DNA of 64,000 nt from Carnobacteriaceae bacterium zg-84 (GTDB lineage Bacteria > Bacillota > Bacilli > Lactobacillales > Aerococcaceae). The stretch covers positions 1,846,741-1,910,740 of the forward strand of contig CP059430.1 in NCBI GenBank assembly GCA_013874835.1, in the 5' to 3' direction. Made by a program: the position numbers and the translations under genes. Positions 47,096 through 56,158 of the stretch are shown here, piece by piece. The first letter of the stretch is position 1. The number at the start of each line of letters is the position of its first letter. A model generated the notes under the pieces. It had not been told where the DNA came from. It did no database searches and saw only the letters and a list, made by a program, of their open reading frames with translations.

Positions 47096-48001
47096 ATGTA
47101 TATGACGATTAAAGAGATTATTGATGCTGCTAATCAACATCAATGCTCCATATCAGAACTGATGATTCAACAAGAAATGAAAACAACAGATTTACCCCGA
47201 CATGTGATATGGGAAAAAATGGAAAAAAACTTAGATGTGATGAAAAAAGCAGTAGAGAGAAGCTCAACTGGAGATGGTGTTTTTTCTCCAACAGGTTTAA
47301 CTGGAGGAGATGCCGTTAAAATGAAAAAATATAGAGAAAATGGTAAAACACTCTCTGGCGACGCTGTTCTAGCCGGTGTTCAATATGCTTTAGGCACAAA
47401 TGAAGTCAATGCCGCTATGGGTGTCGTTTGTGCCACACCTACAGCAGGTGCAAGTGGTACTTTACCCGGTGTTATTTTTTCCATTGCAGACACACTAAAA
47501 TTAACAAAAGAACAACAAATTCGTTGTTTATTCACATCTGCTCTATTTGGTATGGTTGTTGCTAACCGTGCCATGATTGCCGGTGCCGTTGGTGGATGCC
47601 AAGCTGAAGTCGGAAGTGCCTCCGCTATGGCAGCCGCAGCTGCTGTTGAAGCAGCCGGTGGCACACCACAACAATGCTCAGAAGCTTTTTCCATCTCACT
47701 TGGCAACTTACTAGGTCTTGTATGTGATCCCGTTGCAGGTCTAGTGGAAATTCCTTGCGTCAAACGTAATGCTATTGGTGCAACAAATGCTCTCATCGCT
47801 GCCGATATGGCACTTGCTGGGATTACCAACCCAATACCAGCCGATGAAACGATTGATGCGATGCGTTCTATCGGACTACGCATGCCAAGGGAATTAAAAG
47901 AAACCGGACTAGGTGGTACAGCAGCCACAAAAACAGGTATTGATATTGCCATAAAAATACTAGGCAGAGATATGTCGATACACCCTGATAATACAGACTA
48001 A
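47096..48001 (+). CDS. sdaAA: L-serine dehydratase, alpha subunit (4Fe-4S)
   Basis: This is the catalytic subunit of the two-chain bacterial serine dehydratase, 301 residues. It has SSTGDGVFSPTGLTGGDAVK, the Gly/Ala-rich core CATPTAGASGTLPG and the iron-sulfur cysteines in CQAEVGSASAM, VCDPVAGLVEIPC and earlier. The second ATG (47102) is an equally good start. A terminator overlaps the stop. Confidence 0.95.
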   Translation: MYMTIKEIIDAANQHQCSISELMIQQEMKTTDLPRHVIWEKMEKNLDVMKKAVERSSTGDGVFSPTGLTGGDAVKMKKYRENGKTLSGDAVLAGVQYALGTNEVNAAMGVVCATPTAGASGTLPGVIFSIADTLKLTKEQQIRCLFTSALFGMVVANRAMIAGAVGGCQAEVGSASAMAAAAAVEAAGGTPQQCSEAFSISLGNLLGLVCDPVAGLVEIPCVKRNAIGATNALIAADMALAGITNPIPADETIDAMRSIGLRMPRELKETGLGGTAATKTGIDIAIKILGRDMSIHPDNTD

Positions 48002-48040
48002 AAAATGCAATGGCTTCTCCACGACGTCATTGCATTTTTT
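48001..48040 (+). terminator. Terminator of sdaAB-sdaAA
   Basis: AAAAATGCAATG (48001-48012) pairs with CATTGCATTTTT (48028-48039). It begins at the last base of the stop codon. Confidence 0.9.
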
Positions 48041-48110
48041 ACATAAACAAGTTTATTTTACATTGTATAAAAAATTTAAATGACATGACAAAATATAGAT
48101 AAAAACATAA

Positions 48111-48320
48111 AGAAAAACGGCGATAAAAGATAGAAAAACAGAGAGTATTATTCAATCCCCAAGTGAAAACAAATGTTTTTCAACAAAGGATATAGAAGAA
48201 TGATTAGAACATAAATCTTCCAGAACAAAATTATTATCTGAATTGATAGCCAGTAATATACTAATGCCCATCGGAGAAAACAAAAATAGAAAATATACAA
48301 ATAACTCATCTAAAAAATAA
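48111..48320 (+). pseudogene. Relic 3' end of a winged-helix (Fic-like?) gene
   Basis: An open frame with no start reads KTAIKDRKTESIIQSPSENK, then CFSTKDIEE, then TGA at 48201-48203. It resumes in frame as LEHKSSRTKLLSELIASNIL, MPIGENKNRKYTNNSSKK, stop. The second half looks like the C-terminal winged helix of Fic-type or related DNA-binding proteins, which commonly read FSTKDI-x-x-WL here. A TGG to TGA change is therefore likely. The rest of the gene is gone. Confidence 0.6.
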
Positions 48321-48335
48321 AACACGAAGACAACA

Positions 48336-48388
48336 GATGATACATCCCCTCCTTACTGGACAAACCAGTAAGGAGGGGATGTATCATC
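48336..48388. terminator. 24-bp perfect hairpin between convergent units
   Basis: 48336-48359 pairs without mismatch with 48365-48388 around a 5-base loop. It is GC-rich in the middle (CCCCTCCTTACTGG) and ends 9 bases before the FemAB stop. It lacks a classical T-run on both sides, so it may act as a bidirectional terminator or an RNA-stability element. Confidence 0.7.
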
Positions 48389-48397
48389 TTCGCACGT

Positions 48398-49624
48398 CTA
48401 TTTTTTTATTTTCTCAACCAAGTGCATCAATGGATTTATTGTTTTAGTAAATGAACCAATCAACACGTTCAGCTCGCCACCAAATTGACGTTTATAATTG
48501 AAGTTTCCCGTTTTATTTTGGCTATCCGCCACTTCAATAGTACCGTAAAAATTATAATCCTTATTTTCACGATATGCATATCGAATCATGTCCCAGTTAA
48601 TCATCGTCGAACCACCAAAATTCAAATACTCACGATAAGAACCACCCAAAATCGAAACAACCTCTTGCCCATAACACATGAACAAATAGGACGACAACGG
48701 TAAAAATGTTTCTGTCACATGTAGCTGTTCAAACTGCTCTTGACGTTTGACATAACTTTGTAATTGATCTTTAGCATCTGTTATATACCCTTTTGTTTTT
48801 TTGCTTAAAGGGCTACTTTCAAGTTCAACAATGCGATTTTGAAAAGCATCAATCTGATTTTGCAAATAATCCGTATACGCTTTACAATCTAAATATGCCA
48901 ACATAAAACGTGCATCTTTTTTAAAATATTTTTTCAATAGTTCAAAATATAAAAAGGGTTGCACAGCAAAACCTTTTCTGCCACCTGTCGACACTAAAAT
49001 ACGATAAAATGTATCTAACTCATCTTCTTGTAATTCCCGAACTTTGACATGTGATTCATCAAACTTTTTCAAATCACGTTTCAAAGCATTCGAAAATGCA
49101 TCATAAATGGCTTCTTCATTGTCATATTGATGCAATGGTTTTACAAACATTTGCCCAACAACATGAACCGTATCTTCCGAATGCACCGTATGTACATAAC
49201 CGCATGATGTTAGATAGTCAATAACATCATTGTACTGATTGTCTTTTACAATATTTAATGACGTATCTATTTGTTGTTGAATTAAATAAGGATGTATCAT
49301 AAAACGTGATACTTTTTCATGTTTAAAGTATATCTCCAACGCTTCAAAACATTCTTTGACAATGTCCATATTTGTATAATCTAACAAAGGTCCCTGTAAA
49401 ATAATTGCTTCCTTAAAAAAACGATACCTTTTACGAATATTGATAATGGCTTGACCAATCACATGTCCATTCTTCTCAAAGACAACACGCTGACTATCTA
49501 AAAAATTTCTTCTTTCTAACTGCGTACTCGCAATTTCCGTTGATTGTAAAAAATTACTCGTACTATAATTTAACTGACTTTGTTTATAAATCTCATCTGT
49601 TACTTTTTTGACTATAACACTCAT
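48398..49624 (-). CDS. FemAB/MurM-family peptidoglycan bridge aminoacyltransferase (2)
   Basis: This is a 408-residue paralogue of the gene at 44376, with the same two-domain plan and a helical arm (about 265-310, LQNQIDAFQNRIVELESSPL). The C-terminus has LNFGGSTMINWDMIRYAY and NFYGTIEVADSQNKTGNFNY. It would add a different or second residue to the peptidoglycan cross-bridge. ATG 49624 is chosen because GGAG lies 6 bases upstream; the longer reading to 49654 overlaps the upstream gene. It is last in the murB-SufT-DUF1934 run. Confidence 0.92.
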   Translation of the reverse strand: MSVIVKKVTDEIYKQSQLNYSTSNFLQSTEIASTQLERRNFLDSQRVVFEKNGHVIGQAIINIRKRYRFFKEAIILQGPLLDYTNMDIVKECFEALEIYFKHEKVSRFMIHPYLIQQQIDTSLNIVKDNQYNDVIDYLTSCGYVHTVHSEDTVHVVGQMFVKPLHQYDNEEAIYDAFSNALKRDLKKFDESHVKVRELQEDELDTFYRILVSTGGRKGFAVQPFLYFELLKKYFKKDARFMLAYLDCKAYTDYLQNQIDAFQNRIVELESSPLSKKTKGYITDAKDQLQSYVKRQEQFEQLHVTETFLPLSSYLFMCYGQEVVSILGGSYREYLNFGGSTMINWDMIRYAYRENKDYNFYGTIEVADSQNKTGNFNYKRQFGGELNVLIGSFTKTINPLMHLVEKIKK

Positions 49625-49647
49625 ATTTATCTCCATTATTTTTATTC

Positions 49648-50055
49648 TTAACAAGGACGTATATCATATTGAATTGTGTATTCTCCAAAAATATCATCTT
49701 TTTCTTTTAACTGATATGCAAATACTATTTTTTTCAATAAATCTTCAAAAATATCCACATTTAACATCATTGTATGCACATCTAACAACAAATGAGATTG
49801 TGGTAATTGATAAAGCATTTCCGTGACATACTCCATTGAAAATACCATACGTTTGACATGATGATTTTCCCACAAACACGTGATGGTGTGTGTGACTTTA
49901 TCATATTTCACAGTCACTTTTCCATACTCAGCATCTTTGTAACGCAAATAGTAACAATGATTTTTCTCTATGAGATGACCAATATATTCTTTTTTTACTT
50001 TTAAAACATTCTCTTGTTTAATGGTTGATATAAAATTTATTTTTACTTTTCTCAT
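49648..50055 (-). CDS. DUF1934 (YwiB-like) beta-barrel protein
   Basis: This 135-residue protein looks rich in beta strands. It begins KVKINFISTIKQ and has LRYKDAEYGKVTVKYDK, then LLLDVHTMMLN, and ends YTIQYDIRP, which fits the calycin-like DUF1934 family. Function is unknown. Its start overlaps the SufT-like gene by 4 bases, so it is coupled to it. Confidence 0.7.
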   Translation of the reverse strand: MRKVKINFISTIKQENVLKVKKEYIGHLIEKNHCYYLRYKDAEYGKVTVKYDKVTHTITCLWENHHVKRMVFSMEYVTEMLYQLPQSHLLLDVHTMMLNVDIFEDLLKKIVFAYQLKEKDDIFGEYTIQYDIRPC

Positions 50056-50384
50056 GATCTTATTCCTAGTGCAATACGAGCATAGCGTGACATTCTATCA
50101 GTTGTCCAAACAGGCTCCCAAACTAATTCAACATCAACACTTTGAACATGTTCTAATTTCAATAATTCTTCTTGTATATTTTCAATAATCATATCTGCTA
50201 AAGGACAGCCCACCGTTGTTAGTGTCATTTTTATATGACAATGCCCTTTTTCCTCTAATTCAATACCATAGACTAAACCTAAATTAACAATATCAATGCC
50301 TAACTCTGGGTCAATCACATTTTCTAAAGCCTCTAAAATATCATTTTTGATTTTTTCAATCATTTCTTGACTTACTTCACTCAT
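50052..50384 (-). CDS. SufT-like MIP18/DUF59 protein
   Basis: The 110 residues of a MIP18-family protein carry [19 protein letters not shown] and the reactive Cys in [12 protein letters not shown]. Relatives help assemble or deliver iron-sulfur clusters. Its start overlaps the murB stop by 8 bases. A client in this window could be the 4Fe-4S serine dehydratase, but that is only inference from proximity. Confidence 0.88.
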   Translation of the reverse strand: MSEVSQEMIEKIKNDILEALENVIDPELGIDIVNLGLVYGIELEEKGHCHIKMTLTTVGCPLADMIIENIQEELLKLEHVQSVDVELVWEPVWTTDRMSRYARIALGIRS

Positions 50385-51288
50385 TCTCTTCTCCTATAAA
50401 TCGAACTTCTGTTTCTAAACGAACCCCGAATACTTCATAAACTTTTTCTTGAACATAAGCGATCAACTGCTTATAATCCGTCGCTGTACCAGAATCAACA
50501 TTGACCATAAATCCCGCATGTTTTTTAGAAACTTCTATTCCTCCAATACGATGCCCTTGTAGATGTGCATCTTGTATTAGCTTTCCTGCAAAATACCCTT
50601 CTGGACGTTTAAAAACACTTCCACAAGACGGATACTCTAATGGTTGTTTTTCTCGTCTTAATTGCATCAATCGGTCCATTTCTGCCAAAATATCTTCTTT
50701 ATGACCTTTTTGTAAAACAAAAGTCGTTTGTACAACAATATCGCCAGTTTCCTGTATCAAACTATGACGGTATCCAAATACCATTTCTTTATTCGTATAA
50801 GTTTTGTACTCCCCCGTTTTTGTCACAACATCCACAGAATATAAAACGTCTTTTATCTCACCACCATAAGCACCAGCATTCATAAATACAGCACCCCCAA
50901 CATTTCCGGGAATACCGCAAGCAAACTCTAAACCTGTTAAACTTTGTTGTGCAACATAGTCTGTTAATTCAGTAAGTACAACACCACTTTCTACACGAAC
51001 TGTCGTATCGTCCACCACAAGATTAGTCATTTTCTCAAGCATAATGACAACGCCACGAATACCTCCGTCTGTCACAATCACATTACTAGCATTTCCCAAC
51101 ACTAAAAATGGAATTTTTTTATCATTTAAAAATAATACTAAATCACGAATATGCTCTTTCGTTTCTGGGAACACAAGAGCATCTACTTTTCCACCCGTTT
51201 TCGTATATGTATAACGGTTTAATGGCTCATCAAGCAAAATATTGATTGTTGGAAATACATCTAACAATTCTTTTCTCCACATTTTCAT
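50377..51288 (-). CDS. murB: UDP-N-acetylenolpyruvoylglucosamine reductase
   Basis: It completes UDP-MurNAc synthesis after MurA, using FAD and NADPH. In the 303 residues the FAD domain shows [32 protein letters not shown] and [20 protein letters not shown]. The catalytic region has [19 protein letters not shown], and the last active-site Glu is in [11 protein letters not shown]. Start 51288 sits close to AGAGG; ATG 51282 is better spaced and equally likely. It leads a run of coupled genes on this strand. Confidence 0.96.
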   Translation of the reverse strand: MKMWRKELLDVFPTINILLDEPLNRYTYTKTGGKVDALVFPETKEHIRDLVLFLNDKKIPFLVLGNASNVIVTDGGIRGVVIMLEKMTNLVVDDTTVRVESGVVLTELTDYVAQQSLTGLEFACGIPGNVGGAVFMNAGAYGGEIKDVLYSVDVVTKTGEYKTYTNKEMVFGYRHSLIQETGDIVVQTTFVLQKGHKEDILAEMDRLMQLRREKQPLEYPSCGSVFKRPEGYFAGKLIQDAHLQGHRIGGIEVSKKHAGFMVNVDSGTATDYKQLIAYVQEKVYEVFGVRLETEVRFIGEENE

Positions 51289-51353
51289 TGCCTCTCTTTA
51301 TTAAGCTTAACTTTATAATAGTACAAAATGAAAAAAAAAGCACTTAAAATTAT

Positions 51354-51386
51354 AAGAGCTAGTTGAGATGTACCCAACTAGCTCTT
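51354..51386 (-). terminator. Terminator of the PTS-transaldolase operon
   Basis: A 12-bp perfect stem (51354-51365 with 51375-51386) is followed on the minus strand by ATAATTTT. It sits 2 bases past the transaldolase stop. Confidence 0.75.
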
Positions 51387-51388
51387 GT

Positions 51389-52108
51389 TTAATCTGTTAA
51401 AATTGAAAATCCTAAACTTTGACTATCTCTTAAAAACATTTGTACTGTTTCTAATGAATATTGCGTTAAATCTTTATCTTTTAAACTTAATTTTTGAATT
51501 AAATCTGATGTACACGTAATAATGTCTACACCTAAAGCATTTGCTTGATAAATATTAAATGTTTCTCTAGGACTTGCCCATAATAACTCAATCGCTTTTT
51601 TCTCTCGGCAAATATCTAAAGATTTTTGCATAATAGGCATTGGATCAACACCCGTATCAGCAATTCTTCCAGCAAAAACAGAAACAATAGATGGCACACC
51701 ACTTGTTAAAGAATCAACAACCGTTCTAACTTGCTCTAGTGTAAAGATTGCTGTTACATTTAACTTGATACCTCTTTGTGACAAACGCTCGATTAAAGGT
51801 GCTGTTGACTCTCCTTTTCCATTTGTCACAGGAATTTTCACATAAACATTCTCTCCCAAAGCATTTAATACTTCTGCTTCTTTTTCCATTGTTTCTAAGT
51901 CATCTGCAAATACTTCAAAAGAAACTGGATAATCTTTAATATGTGCTAATACTTTTTTAGCAAAATCTATATAGCTATCAATCCCAGCTTTTTTCATTAA
52001 GCTAGGATTAGTTGTAAAACCTGTTACGATTCCTAATGATAAATCATGTAACATCGTTTCTAAAACTGCTCCGTCTGAATAAATTTTAATTGTTAAATCT
52101 TCAGCCAT
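51389..52108 (-). CDS. Transaldolase / fructose-6-phosphate aldolase-like protein
   Basis: This 239-residue TIM-barrel protein is of the short transaldolase family. Landmarks are GIVTGFTTNPSLMKKAGI, NVYVKIPVTN with the Schiff-base Lys, LNVTAIFTLEQ and VSVFAGRIADTGVDP. In operons with PTS genes such enzymes cleave or transfer a phosphorylated sugar product. It is longer by about 20 residues than E. coli FsaA. It is the last gene of the PTS operon. The sugar is not known. Confidence 0.88.
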   Translation of the reverse strand: MAEDLTIKIYSDGAVLETMLHDLSLGIVTGFTTNPSLMKKAGIDSYIDFAKKVLAHIKDYPVSFEVFADDLETMEKEAEVLNALGENVYVKIPVTNGKGESTAPLIERLSQRGIKLNVTAIFTLEQVRTVVDSLTSGVPSIVSVFAGRIADTGVDPMPIMQKSLDICREKKAIELLWASPRETFNIYQANALGVDIITCTSDLIQKLSLKDKDLTQYSLETVQMFLRDSQSLGFSILTD

Positions 52109-52120
52109 ATATATGCTCCT

Positions 52121-53473
52121 TTATTCCGCTTTATTATTTAAAGCTTCTTTTGATTTAGACATAAATGATGGTACCACTAAAACCAATGCTAATAAGCCCA
52201 CGATAACAAAAATACCAATTTGTCCAAAACCTTCACCTAAACGACCTAATAAAATACCTAAAATACCAAAGTCAACATCACCAAAAGTTGTATTGCTGAA
52301 TCCTAAATTTCCTAAAACTGGTAAACATAAAGCTGGTAAAAAGGCTAATAATAAACCATTAACAAAAGAACCAATCATCGCACCTCGTCTACCACCCGTT
52401 GCATTACCATAAATACCTGCTGTTGCACCACAGAAGAAATGAGGAACCATACCTGGAATAATGAGTACACCACCTGTAACACCTAAAATCAACATACCAA
52501 TAAATCCACCTAAAAAACTAAATGCGAACCCAATAATAACGGCTGTTGGTGCATAAGGGAAAAATACAGCACAATCCACTGCTGGAACAGCATTTGGAAT
52601 AATTTTTGTAGCAATACCTTCAAAGGCAGGAATTAAATCAGATAAAATCATACGAACACCGGCATAAACAATAGCTACACCAACAGCAAATGTTAACCCA
52701 CTTGTTACAGCAAAAATCCATGGATTTTTTCCATCAGATAAAGTAGACACAAATTCTGGACCTGCCGCAATAGCAGCAATCAAATAGAATAACACCATAA
52801 TTAAAGCTGTAGAAATTGTCGTATTTCTTAAAAAACTCCACGTTTCAGATACTTGTAAATCTTCTGTATTTTTACTATTTTTACCAACTAAACTTCCAAT
52901 AAAAGCAGATAAATAATAACCTATACTACCAAAGTGTCCCATGGCAATTTCATCACCGTCAGTTACTTTTAAAGTATATTTTTGACCAATAGCTGGTGAA
53001 ATAGCAGACCAAGCACCCATGATAAATCCACCAACGATAATCAATGTTACTCCTGAAAATTTCAAAGCACCTAAAACTGCAGATAATAAGCACGCCATAA
53101 AGAAACTGTGATGGCCTGTTAAAAAGATGTATTTATAACGTGTAAATCTAGCAATTAGTAAATTAAAAACAAGTCCCATGACTAAAATAGACATTGTTTC
53201 AACACCAAGTATTTTTTGTGCAACGGAAGTTACTGCCTCATTATTTGGCACAACACCTGTAATATGAAATCCTTTTTGAATCATTTCGGCTAATGGAGAT
53301 AAATGATTAACGATAACACCTGCTCCAGCGGCTAACATTAAATAACCTAAAATTGGTCCCAATGTTCCCGTCATGACTTTATGTGCAGGTTTTTTTAACG
53401 CAACAAGACCAATAAACGCAATCAATCCCATTAAAAAAGACGGTTCACTTAAAATATCTTTAATAAATTCCAT
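52121..53473 (-). CDS. PTS ascorbate-type transporter, subunit IIC (UlaA/SgaT family)
   Basis: This 450-residue membrane protein has about ten or more hydrophobic helices. SGaT/UlaA features are KVMTGTLGPILGYLMLAAGA near the start, FFMACLLSAVLGALKFSG, and VPHFFCGATAGIYGNATGGR with MIGSFVNGLLLAFLPA late. It carries the substrate across the membrane while the IIB partner phosphorylates it. The family includes L-ascorbate and related uncharacterised sugars. It lies 3 bases after the IIB gene. Confidence 0.93.
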   Translation of the reverse strand: MEFIKDILSEPSFLMGLIAFIGLVALKKPAHKVMTGTLGPILGYLMLAAGAGVIVNHLSPLAEMIQKGFHITGVVPNNEAVTSVAQKILGVETMSILVMGLVFNLLIARFTRYKYIFLTGHHSFFMACLLSAVLGALKFSGVTLIIVGGFIMGAWSAISPAIGQKYTLKVTDGDEIAMGHFGSIGYYLSAFIGSLVGKNSKNTEDLQVSETWSFLRNTTISTALIMVLFYLIAAIAAGPEFVSTLSDGKNPWIFAVTSGLTFAVGVAIVYAGVRMILSDLIPAFEGIATKIIPNAVPAVDCAVFFPYAPTAVIIGFAFSFLGGFIGMLILGVTGGVLIIPGMVPHFFCGATAGIYGNATGGRRGAMIGSFVNGLLLAFLPALCLPVLGNLGFSNTTFGDVDFGILGILLGRLGEGFGQIGIFVIVGLLALVLVVPSFMSKSKEALNNKAE

Positions 53474-53476
53474 TTT

Positions 53477-53770
53477 CTATACCTCCTCATTTTTCAATAA
53501 TTCTAATGCTGGTATTAAATCTTCTTCAATTTTTTTACGATTTGTATAACTTTGAACAATACAAACACGTGTATTTTCTGGAAAAATATCTTTAAATTCT
53601 TTTACTGTTACAAATAAATCTGCTTGTTGACCAGTTGCTGCATTTGAATCACATGACTCTGCAACAACATCAATACCTAAACTTTTAGCAATACTTTCAA
53701 CTTTCATTTTCAACAACAAACTACTGCCGATACCATTGCCACATACCGTAATAATTTTAATCATCTTCAT
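53477..53770 (-). CDS. PTS ascorbate-type subunit IIB
   Basis: This 97-residue phosphocarrier has its phosphocysteine in ITVCGNGIGSSLLLKMKVE (C10), typical of the lactose/cellobiose-like SgaB fold. It passes phosphate from a IIA domain to the substrate bound by IIC. No free IIA gene is present; the IIA-like domain of the regulator encoded directly upstream may serve. Its start overlaps the regulator by 14 bases. Confidence 0.92.
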   Translation of the reverse strand: MKMIKIITVCGNGIGSSLLLKMKVESIAKSLGIDVVAESCDSNAATGQQADLFVTVKEFKDIFPENTRVCIVQSYTNRKKIEEDLIPALELLKNEEV

Positions 53771-55817
53771 CCTCTCCTTTTTGTACTGTTTGCTCGATAA
53801 TAGACATCAGTTCATCAACTGTTTTTGCTTGAATCATTAACTCAATAGCATTTTCATCATCTAAAATACTTGCTAATTGTTGTAATGCTTTTAAATGTAA
53901 AATAGAATCCACAGCTGCTAATACAAAAATTAAATGCACTTTTTTATCTTCATCATTTTCTTCTGAAAGATTAAAATCAACTGCTTCTTTTAACTGCAAT
54001 AAACTAATACCTAATTTATAAACATTGTCAGGTTTTGCATGAGGTACAGCAACTTTTGGTGCCAAAACAATATATGGTCCTAATGTTTGAATAGATGCAA
54101 TCATGTCATCTATATAAGCTGATTGAATATACCCATGCTCTAATAAAGGTTTCGATGCAATATGAATTGCTTCTTTCCAATCACTGACACTTTCTACTTG
54201 TTGGACTAATTTTTTATCCAATAATGTTGTCAATGCTAATCCCTCCGTATTGATACTTGCTTGTTGATTACCCACAAAATAATGCATCAATGCATCTTCT
54301 AAAGAAACCGATTCATGAATGGTTGTATATGTAGAAATAATTTTCATGATTTCTTTAATATCTATGTATTGTTCTTGATGAATTTGAAAATCTTCATATA
54401 CCATTCGTTTTAATAACAATTTTTCAATAGCATTCATTAACGGCTGTACAACATAAACTTTCTTAGAAGATTCAAAAAAAACTGTTGAAAAAATCATATC
54501 GTAATCATCGAGAGATTGATGTTCTATATCATCTAATTGATGAACTTCTTTAAAGAAAATATCTGGCATTAGTGCTTTTAATTCTGACTGTAACAATAAA
54601 GAAGAACTAATACCATTTGGACAAACGGATAAAGCAACTAAAGATTTTTTCGTTGTTGTCTTTATCATTTTTAAATATCCACCAAAATGTATAGTAAAAT
54701 AAGCAACTTCATCATCACTAATTGGTTTTTGAACAACATCACTTAAAGGAGCTAAACTTTTTTTAATCAAATAAAATAAAGCATGATATTCTTTCATAAT
54801 TTGTTCCTTTAGTGGATTGATTAAATGAATACCAAATAATAGACGATAATATGACGGTACTAAATGATGATATAAATTTTTTCTGAATAATAATGAATCT
54901 TCAAATTGAACTGCTGTATTTGCTTTTACTAAATCAATAATTTTATTCATAATATCGTAGACCTCACGATTCGAAAAATCTTCTTTTTCTCCTTGTAGGC
55001 ACCCTAATATACGACTAAAAATAAATAATTTTTCTCTTTCTATATTCGGATATTTTTCAACTAATTTTTCAGTAATGATGTAAGCAGGTGTATAAGATAA
55101 ATTTTTTTCATTTATATCTGTAAAAACAACACATTCTTCTAAAGCGATTTCATTTAAAATACTAATCAAATAACAGACTTCTTTTGATTTCTCTGCAATA
55201 AAATAACAATGACATTCTCTTGCTGTTTCAATAAATAAAGCCGTTATATCATCTATTTTTAAATTCAAATCATTTTCAAGTGCAATATACTGAATTAACC
55301 ATTTTCCAGTATCAAACAATAATAAATGATCAATGGCATATTCAATCATTTGACGAATGGATAATGCACTTCCTTTAAAATGGTATCCTTTACTTCTTGT
55401 ATAATGCACCGTTACATCAAAAATAGATATTTTTTCTTTTAATTTTTTTAAATCAAGTAAAATAGAATTTTTACTCATTTGCAATAAACTTTGTAAATGA
55501 TAATTTGACACAAATTGTTTATTTGTCACAATATATAAAATCATCAAATACAAACGTTCTGTTTGTCCAGCATAGTCATAAATACGATGTTTTATTTTAG
55601 AAAATATATCCGTTTCTGTAATACTTGGTACATATATCCTATCGTTTTCAATCAAAATAGTTGGCATACTGTATTCTTGAAAAAAACTATTCATTTTTTC
55701 AATATCTGACAATAATCCTCGACGATTCGTATTTAAAATTTTTTCAAATTCCTCTATTTTGTGTGCATGATATTTAGAAAAAATTGGAATTTTTTTAATG
55801 AGCTCATTCAATAACAT
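53757..55817 (-). CDS. PRD-containing transcription regulator with IIB- and IIA-like domains
   Basis: This 686-residue BglG/LicR-type regulator has an N-terminal helix-turn-helix pair (about 1-130), two PRD domains (about 165-385, His-containing), a IIB-like domain with Cys in LSVCPNGISSSLLLQSE, and a C-terminal IIA (fructose/mannitol-like) domain with phospho-His in KVAVPHAKPDNVYKLG. Phosphorylation by HPr and IIB should report sugar supply and switch the PTS operon. I chose ATG 55817 because GGAGG lies 7 bases upstream; a longer reading to 55832 contains that site. It is first in the operon. Confidence 0.9.
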   Translation of the reverse strand: MLLNELIKKIPIFSKYHAHKIEEFEKILNTNRRGLLSDIEKMNSFFQEYSMPTILIENDRIYVPSITETDIFSKIKHRIYDYAGQTERLYLMILYIVTNKQFVSNYHLQSLLQMSKNSILLDLKKLKEKISIFDVTVHYTRSKGYHFKGSALSIRQMIEYAIDHLLLFDTGKWLIQYIALENDLNLKIDDITALFIETARECHCYFIAEKSKEVCYLISILNEIALEECVVFTDINEKNLSYTPAYIITEKLVEKYPNIEREKLFIFSRILGCLQGEKEDFSNREVYDIMNKIIDLVKANTAVQFEDSLLFRKNLYHHLVPSYYRLLFGIHLINPLKEQIMKEYHALFYLIKKSLAPLSDVVQKPISDDEVAYFTIHFGGYLKMIKTTTKKSLVALSVCPNGISSSLLLQSELKALMPDIFFKEVHQLDDIEHQSLDDYDMIFSTVFFESSKKVYVVQPLMNAIEKLLLKRMVYEDFQIHQEQYIDIKEIMKIISTYTTIHESVSLEDALMHYFVGNQQASINTEGLALTTLLDKKLVQQVESVSDWKEAIHIASKPLLEHGYIQSAYIDDMIASIQTLGPYIVLAPKVAVPHAKPDNVYKLGISLLQLKEAVDFNLSEENDEDKKVHLIFVLAAVDSILHLKALQQLASILDDENAIELMIQAKTVDELMSIIEQTVQKGEDEDD

Positions 55818-55931
55818 TTCAATTCCTCCCATTACTAATATAAAGCAATTTTAAAACGTTATCAAAAGAAATTTGGCACAAATAAATGCTACTGAAAACA
55901 ATTTCATTTGTGCCAAAGATAATCCATTTTT

Positions 55932-55959
55932 TTGACATCTATTAAAAATACTTTATAAT
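55932..55959 (+). promoter_or_regulatory. Promoter of glmS
   Basis: TTGACA (55932-55937) and TATAAT (55954-55959) are 16 bases apart and about 20 bases upstream of the ribozyme. Confidence 0.85.
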
Positions 55960-55975
55960 ATGGTATGCTTTTTAG

Positions 55976-56095
55976 AAAGACTTTAGAAAGGAATAAAGAT
56001 AGCGCCAGACCATTAAATTGGTGACGAGGAAGAAGTTTATCGAACATTCGGCGGATGACTTCAGGTTTGTGAAATCTAAAGAATATAACAAAACA
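55976..56095 (+). ncRNA. glmS ribozyme (glucosamine-6-phosphate-responsive)
   Basis: The leader carries the conserved glmS core: AGCGCCAGA at 56001-56009, GACGAGGA then GTTTATCGA at 56023-56043, TCGGCGGATGAC at 56048-56059, and GAAATCTAAAG at 56071-56081. Cleavage is expected between A56001 and G56002. In this family GlcN6P is the cofactor for self-cleavage and the cut mRNA is degraded, giving feedback on glmS. The ribosome site lies about 70 bases downstream. Confidence 0.95.
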
Positions 56096-56158
56096 ATACT
56101 TATTGACAAACATATATTCATTCACCTAAAAAGCAAATTTATTTTTTAGGAGGTTAAC

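Noticed and set aside
55904..56125. A 73-codon minus-strand open frame upstream of glmS
   Set aside because: It is antisense to the glmS ribozyme and promoter, with no coding character of its own.
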